Shown here: piece after piece, positions 58,446-64,000 of the stretch
Numbering within the stretch: the stretch's first letter is position 1
How the letters are laid out: every line of letters begins with the position of its first letter
Notes under the pieces: generated by a model
Database searches by the model: none
What the model was told of the DNA's origin: nothing
What the model saw: only the letters and a program-made list of their open reading frames with translations
Assembly: GCA_029962745.1 (NCBI GenBank)
Contig: JAPZVO010000025.1
Span: 127,520-191,519, forward strand
DNA: 64,000 nucleotides
Direction of reading: 5' to 3'
Source of the DNA: Echinometra lucunter
Lineage: Eukaryota > Echinodermata > Echinoidea > Camarodonta > Echinometridae
Position numbers and translations under genes: made by a program

Positions 58446-60965
58446 AGTTATATTCTTGCTTCTTTGTCATGAAAAACTTTGTTTTCGCACATGGTGTAAT
58501 GACTAGGAAGATTCTTTTAGATGGACCACCAACACAACCTTTTGATTTGCTCACATAAGTCTAATTTTTTTTTTTTAAAGGGAGGCTTTGTGATCTGCAA
58601 TGATATTCTCCTTTGGAGAAATAGGCATAATTATGAGCTATGGCTTAATAGCCTTAATTGGATCTACTGTCATGATATTCAAGACATATTAGCAGAGGCA
58701 GACCATGTTCATGGAGCCACTCCAAATTAAAAAGAACAAAACTGAGAAGAAAAATTAAACTTATGTTTTTTAAATCTTTCAGAGTTATAAAGTTCTGATT
58801 ACTTCAAGAGATGTATTACTTAACGTTATGAAGCTTTGAGGTGTAAGCTTTTTTAATGCCGTGATTCTTATGAAGTAAATGGATAAATAAGGCCTTCTTC
58901 AAGTTGCCAATTTACTACGGCGTTCAACGCTTAATTCTCTTTGGCTACGGTGATGTGGTGTCCATTTTTTAAACAACATCCATGAAAGGGCATACATTTG
59001 ATATTCCCTCAAATGATTCATCCGAGATAACATCTTGTATATGTTATCACCTGCAGTGTGTGCATCGAAAAGGATTGACTAATATCCTAAGCAAGAAAAA
59101 AACCCTTGTTGGTTAACTAATTAAAAATCAATACAATGACATGCATTCTGTCATAATATGGTTTGGAAAGTGCAACCATGCACTGTAAAATACTATTCTA
59201 ATTTCACTGAACCAAACACTGAAATTTCGAGATCATAAAAATGATTACATCGTCCATGCACAACTGTTTCCCTTAAGCATGTTTAGAATACCTTTGTTGT
59301 GTTTTATTCATGAGCGAAAGAAAACTTTCGAACACTTGCATCATTTCAAAAAGAATCATTCTCAAACATGTTGAATGCTTGTTTTGTGTGCGACCTGTGT
59401 CTATGGTACTCAGAACAATTATCCAGAGCTCGAGGCTTTTAATTTCGCCACTGTCTCCAATGCATTATCAAACAAAGGGAGAATACTTGAATTTGTATAT
59501 TTTAATGCAAAGTACTTGACCTCTTTAGGCATATTTTGACGTCTTTCATTTCATTTTATCACAGAGAGACTTGCTCCAGACAATTATGCATGATTGTTTT
59601 CCAAGCAAGTTGTCTTATTATTGGTGGTACAAATACACTACTACTGCCTAGCTTGCAGAGTGTAGTTTTATGTTAAAATGTTACCCACTGATGATATCCA
59701 TTCATCACATAATTTGAGTGGGTACAGCGATTCGTTCGTATAATTTTGCAAATATTAACTGCTCACTGAATCATAACCACAATGATTAACATTTTGACTC
59801 GATAATGATCACACGCCACGTCCGTCAGACATTGGCAATATTGTGTGAAAAAATAATATCGTTGGACTCGTAAGGAAAATTATCCAGTTTCACAGTGTTT
59901 GAATGTTTTCTGCTTGCAAACAGCAGCAGCAACAACAATAACAGCATGATGCTATTGCTTGATCTGTTGAATGGTTTATTGTACATACGGTACGTTTTTG
60001 CATCGAGATGAACAGATGAAAGAAATAGCTTTTCTTTTGCGATGAGATGATTCATTGCATTGCTGCTCCGTTTTTTCCGGAACATATTTCCTCCTAATAT
60101 CGGTTCGGTAGATACTTTGAATTGTTTTCAATCAAACTTGAAATGGGCCATCCTTTCTCTCTCAGTTAGTTTCATCATGCGCCTTGGAATGTTTTTGATG
60201 CGATATATCAGGTATATGGCGCAATACAAGACAGTATAAATATTATGACATGACTCAAGAATAGTCATTCTGACGGGTTACTCTTTTATTATGGAGAGCC
60301 TTCTTTGCCATCTCAACACATATCAGATTGAAATGACCATGTGCGTCAAAGCCTCAATCCGTTTCATGATTTCAGATGGACTCTGTCCGAAAACCTGCTG
60401 ACAAGACCAGTTGGTACAATAAACTAGTGCTTATTTTCAACAATTTTCCTTGCTTCCGACACACATTAAATGTTATATATTCTTCATCTCTTGTTCGTCT
60501 GTAAGAATATTATACAGCAAGAAAAATAATCATTTGAATTATGATTTGTGTAAAGAAAATATTCGTGTACAGTGATACTGTATCAAATTAAACACAAAAT
60601 ACCAAAAGGAGCATAAACAAAAGCACTTAAACCCGAGTGCCGAACGTTACAATGAATTTTACTTTGCTCATTTTGAGCCCCCACTGATAAATAAATTTTA
60701 AAGAAGACCACTCATCTTATCTGTCGGATAATGATACGGCAGTATTTCCTGCTCTAGACATACCTAGTTCACCCTTTTTGTTGTAAAAAACTTCGGGACT
60801 TTAAGTTGCCTTGATTCAGGGACCTTTCTTTGTTTGAACACATAAAGCAGTCTCGCTTATCTATGATATGAAATTATTCTTAGAATTTTATCTCATATTC
60901 CATTGAAAGAAGATCTTAATCTCCAAATTTTTATTGTCCGAGAAAGGAAATTCATTTTGCCCAAT
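58446..60965. other. Unassigned DNA
   Basis: AT-rich sequence. Short open frames at 58521-58730, 59310-59519 and 59825-60085 have no recognisable motif. A CAGCAGCAACAACAATAACA run near 59923 is a minor low-complexity patch. I see no gene. Confidence 0.4.
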
Positions 60966-61155
60966 TGATCGTGGGCCCGGCAGCCACTGAGCAGCGCCAG
61001 ATCGACGTTGCTCTATCCTTTTCAATTCTTGAACGCCAAAGAAGGTGGCAGCAACTCCCATCTTTTAACGTCTTTTGGTATGACGCGGCCGAGGTTCGAA
61101 CCCGCGACCTGCCGATTGTGAGGCGGACGCTCTACCTACTGATCCAACACATAGA
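60966..61155 (-). mobile_element. tRNA-derived SINE
   Basis: Read on the minus strand, the head (about 61150-61083) has GGATCAGTAGGTAGAGCGTC (A box), CCTCACAA (anticodon-loop-like, CAC) and GGTCGCGGGTTCGAACC (B box). A tRNA-unrelated body follows down to GGGCCCACGATC near 60968. The pol III boxes are well preserved. The open frame on the plus strand (60965-61198) is antisense to it and not a gene. Confidence 0.75.
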
Positions 61156-61985
61156 TGTTTGTATCTTTCATTTTGCAGACCTTCTGTACGGTAGTTGATT
61201 TGAAGGTTACAGGTAGTGATTAAATACATTTCAGACATGAATGAACCAAGATTTCAGATGTTCGTAACAAAACCTCTTCATTAAAAACTGCATAATGAAA
61301 ATTGAATTTATGAATATGATTTGGTCAATCGTAATTATAATACGATAAAATTGACATCGCAAAATCCCAATTTTGTTTTGCGAAAGCTGTCATCAATATT
61401 CGATGTGGATGGAGATTATTACTTTGGATAAGAATGTAGGCGTCAAACGTATACATTCCATATCACCCTTTGTTTCGTTAATTGAACTCAAAGGCATGTA
61501 TTTGCGGGAATCAAAATGATAAGAAGAAACGCCTAATACGAATTACCATATATCTCTTGTGATGTATATTCTCATTATTTGTCAAAAGTAGTCAACACTG
61601 AATCAACTAAGTTGTTAAACTCTTTGAGCATACTTCTCGCATCAGTGCACATTATCAAACTGAATATATAAATTAACGTTCTCCTTGACCATTGTACCAG
61701 TGAAACTGAAAAATAGCGAATTTGCTTGAGTGATATCTATAAAATGCAGTATCAATACTTTACAGAAGAAAGCAGAATATAAAGAAAATATCAAAAGAAC
61801 AGTATTGTAATTATTTCTCCTAAATTAATTGAACATGTATAGAATTAAACAAATGAAAGGAGTGATCTTGACATTTATCATTATGATTAAAATGAATCAG
61901 ATGAACTTCATCATGTTCATAGTTTTAAAAGGGCAGTCAAGTTTTCCATGTATGGAAATGTGTCATCTTCTGTGATTGGCTGTTT
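61156..61985. other. Unassigned DNA
   Basis: AT-rich, no gene or repeat recognised. Confidence 0.4.
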
Positions 61986-61989
61986 TGAA

Positions 61990-62668
61990 GATGCTAACCT
62001 CTGAAGACTTGTACGAGTGTTATGTAATAGAATTCCTAAATTATACAAATAATAATGATGCATAATTAGAATTCCATTTAATAATAAGAAGTACAAGTCG
62101 AAGAGGTCCCGCCCTTTATTATCTTCTCACACTGTTTAAGTTTTCCCTCCCTGATTCTTAGAAGCTGAAATGGTTGTTTTTGTGCCTTCTCATATTTTCT
62201 CCAATTGAAATGTGCAGTAGTATTCTTTAATATTGTTTGCAAACTACTGTTTTCAGAGCATTCAGTCGAATGAAATGTCCACAATGTACTTTGTACATTT
62301 CGTTTCCCTTAGGTTTTGAACAACACATTGATCGACGGTTTACTATGAAAGAATCAAGTGTGAAATACAATAAATGATAATTCTTTAAAACAACACAAAA
62401 TGATTCCTTTTGACAAGAATGTATTTTCATTTCTCCTTATATATATATATATATATTTTTTCAGTTTGAAAGATGAATACCACTCGAGACGCCGGCCTCC
62501 TATAGGGGTGCGGCCAATACCTCATTTGAATTTTAAATTACTTTGAATTCCTTTATGTGTTTCCACTGCCTGAACACCTGGGATATGCTAACCTCTTCGA
62601 CTTGTACTTCTTATTACTAAATAGAATTCTAATTATACTTCATTATTATTTGTATAATTCAGGGATTA
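61990..62668. mobile_element. Palindromic-ended element
   Basis: About 62023-62107 and 62591-62668 are inverted copies (GAAGTACAAGTCGAAGAGGT against ACCTCTTCGACTTGTACTTC, extended to over 70 bases). The left end is itself a palindrome: AACCTCTGAAGACTTGTAC and ATAGAATTCCTAAATTATAC (61995-62045) mirror the 62050-62107 arm. The interior contains a short (TA)n at about 62438-62456. It is probably a MITE or foldback relic. Open frames inside (62078-62430, minus) show no family. Confidence 0.65.
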
Positions 62669-62940
62669 TACGTTCATTCTAGAATAAATCTCTAAATATT
62701 TTGAAAGGTTAGAGTTACATAATACACATGAACGACAAACGACTTCTAAGTTGAAACTCTGCTTTTGCTCACTGTTCTATGTGTCCACATCAAAGCCAGT
62801 TTATCAGAAACCCTTTCTTGATAAGGGGTGATTTTGAACATTAAAGGGTATGACTGAAAATTGATTCGAAACTTAGTCTAGACAGTCATAAAACAAATAA
62901 AAAATTATACGAAAGGGGAAAATTACATGGGCAATTCCAT
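62669..62940. other. Unassigned DNA
   Basis: Nothing recognised. Confidence 0.35.
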
Positions 62941-63352
62941 GATTAGTAACGTTACATTTAAGCAAACTTTCATACCTTTTGATACAGCAAAATAAATATC
63001 CATTTCATTTCAAGTCCTAATCTTGAAACAACATATTCTCCCACCCAAGGTCTACAATACATTTGAAAATAAAAAGCAACTGGACAATGCCGGAGTTGTA
63101 ATGGGAATTTTTGACTATGGTTAGTAACGTTACAAAAAGGTCATTAAAAATAATCAATATGTTAAGTTTTTTTTAAAAAAAAAAACCTTACTGTGTTGTA
63201 CCTTAAACCTAGAGCCATATCAGTTTTACTTCTGATGTGATGACAAATGCTTATCCACAAAAATCTAAAAGTTTTCCTCTCTGTTTTTTAGTAGACCCCA
63301 AAATCTTGGTTAGTCACGTTACGGTTAGTGACGTTACGGTTAGTCATGTTAC
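62941..63352. repeat. Recurring 15-mer GGTTAGTNACGTTAC
   Basis: Close copies at 62941-62955 (GATTAGTAACGTTAC) and 63119-63133, then three perfect-period tandem copies at 63308-63352, the last with CATGTTAC. Two copies contain the palindrome GTAACGTTAC. It may be a short minisatellite nucleus or a clustered protein-binding site. Confidence 0.6.
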
Positions 63353-63631
63353 AGTTTGTCCAGCACTACATATTTTTATTTTTATACCTTTTCAGCAACT
63401 TATTTTGGAAATATCTTCTTTTAATTTTGTGTGACACAATGTCCTTCAGATTAGCCAATTGAAAAATCTACAAAAGAAACCATAGTTTTATGTCCAAGTC
63501 TAAAAAACTGTGTGTAGTCCCATATATCTATGTTTTTGTATGGTTCGGATTTTACTATAAGGAGACATTTGGAACAAATTTTTCTTGGTGAGTATGAAAC
63601 CCTTTGTATTTACAAATTCTGTATGAATTTT

Positions 63632-63822
63632 AACCCCCAAAATTGACCTGAATTTGAGAGAGAGCAAAAATAAAGTTTGGGGCGATGTCAACGTAATCGT
63701 GGGATTGCCCACATATATCTTATATATATTAACCCCCAAAATTGACCTGAATTTGAGAGAGAGCAAAAATAAAGTTTGGGGCGATGTCCACGTAATCGTG
63801 GGATTGCCCACATATATCTCGT
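63632..63822. repeat. 99-bp tandem duplication
   Basis: AACCCCCAAAATTGACCTGA to GGATTGCCCACATATATCT is repeated at 63632 and 63731 with almost no differences, indicating a recent event. The unit length (33 codons) keeps frame, so open frames on both strands span it, but there is no known domain. Confidence 0.85.
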
Positions 63823-64000
63823 TTTTACCGAGAGAATATCTTTATCAATGTGTATTTATACCATCATTGTTAGACATTCATCTGCACATGTTCATATTAA
63901 TTGCATCAATGTGATGTTTTACATACGATTCATCACATCTGATGCATTTCAAATAAAGACTTCGCACACATAAGAATATCCATAATGATAAGGAAAGGGT

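Noticed and set aside
61083..61150. Functional tRNA-Val gene
   Set aside because: A and B boxes are good, but the acceptor stem does not close and a SINE-type body is attached.

Overview
The window is animal genomic DNA, almost entirely non-coding and repeat-derived. It is AT-rich and carries CpG-rich short repeats, very long C/G homopolymers, (TA)n, (CT)n and (GT)n microsatellites, decayed non-LTR and Gypsy-type retroelements, tRNA-derived repeats and many small inverted-repeat elements. With a calcium-binding EGF-like exon of a kind common in large extracellular proteins, this best fits a marine deuterostome. A sea urchin or another echinoderm is my first choice. That is an inference from repeat style; no diagnostic single-copy gene is present.

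Layout. 1-3.15 kb: degenerate tandem repeats and a terminal-inverted-repeat (TIR) element holding a tRNA-like unit. 3.8-4.4 kb: a long hairpin, microsatellites and a hammerhead-ribozyme-like motif. 4.7-5.3 kb: a dispersed pyrimidine-rich repeat that recurs at 17.5-18.2 kb. 5.5-8.4 kb: a 5'-truncated LINE on the minus strand with one in-frame stop. 8.4-9.8 kb: a long-period (about 630 bp) tandem repeat. 13.1-13.6 kb: a 500-N assembly gap. 13.6-17.0 kb: a 46-bp minisatellite complex, duplicated at 28.1-30.8 kb. 18.3-23.6 kb: a transposon mosaic of a tRNA-like TIR element, two LINE 3'-terminal fragments, a Gypsy pol relic and a LINE joined to that relic. 23.7-25.5 kb: the only host-gene signal, one clear EGF-like exon inside a tandemly repeated intron unit, a weaker EGF-like terminal exon, then a second 500-N gap. 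31.6-32.3 kb: a putative DNA transposon. 33.5-35.8 kb: a foldback (palindromic) element. 35.7-45.6 kb and 47.8-55.9 kb: a large direct segmental duplication with nested hAT-like and C-tract-ended MITEs. 55.6-58.4 kb: a LINE with an inverted 5' half. 58.4-64 kb: mostly unassigned DNA with a tRNA-derived SINE, a palindromic element and short tandem repeats.

No intact mobile-element gene was found. Each recognisable reverse transcriptase carries stops, frameshifts or altered catalytic motifs, so these are relics. The two large duplications and the repeated intron beside the gap could be real tandem duplications, or allelic haplotypes assembled side by side, which is a known problem in highly heterozygous marine genomes. 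No pathway, operon or coherent new system is visible. The most interesting items are the TIR elements carrying tRNA-like units, the ribozyme-like motif, the LINE 5' inversion, and a MITE insertion that can be read against its own empty-site paralogue.
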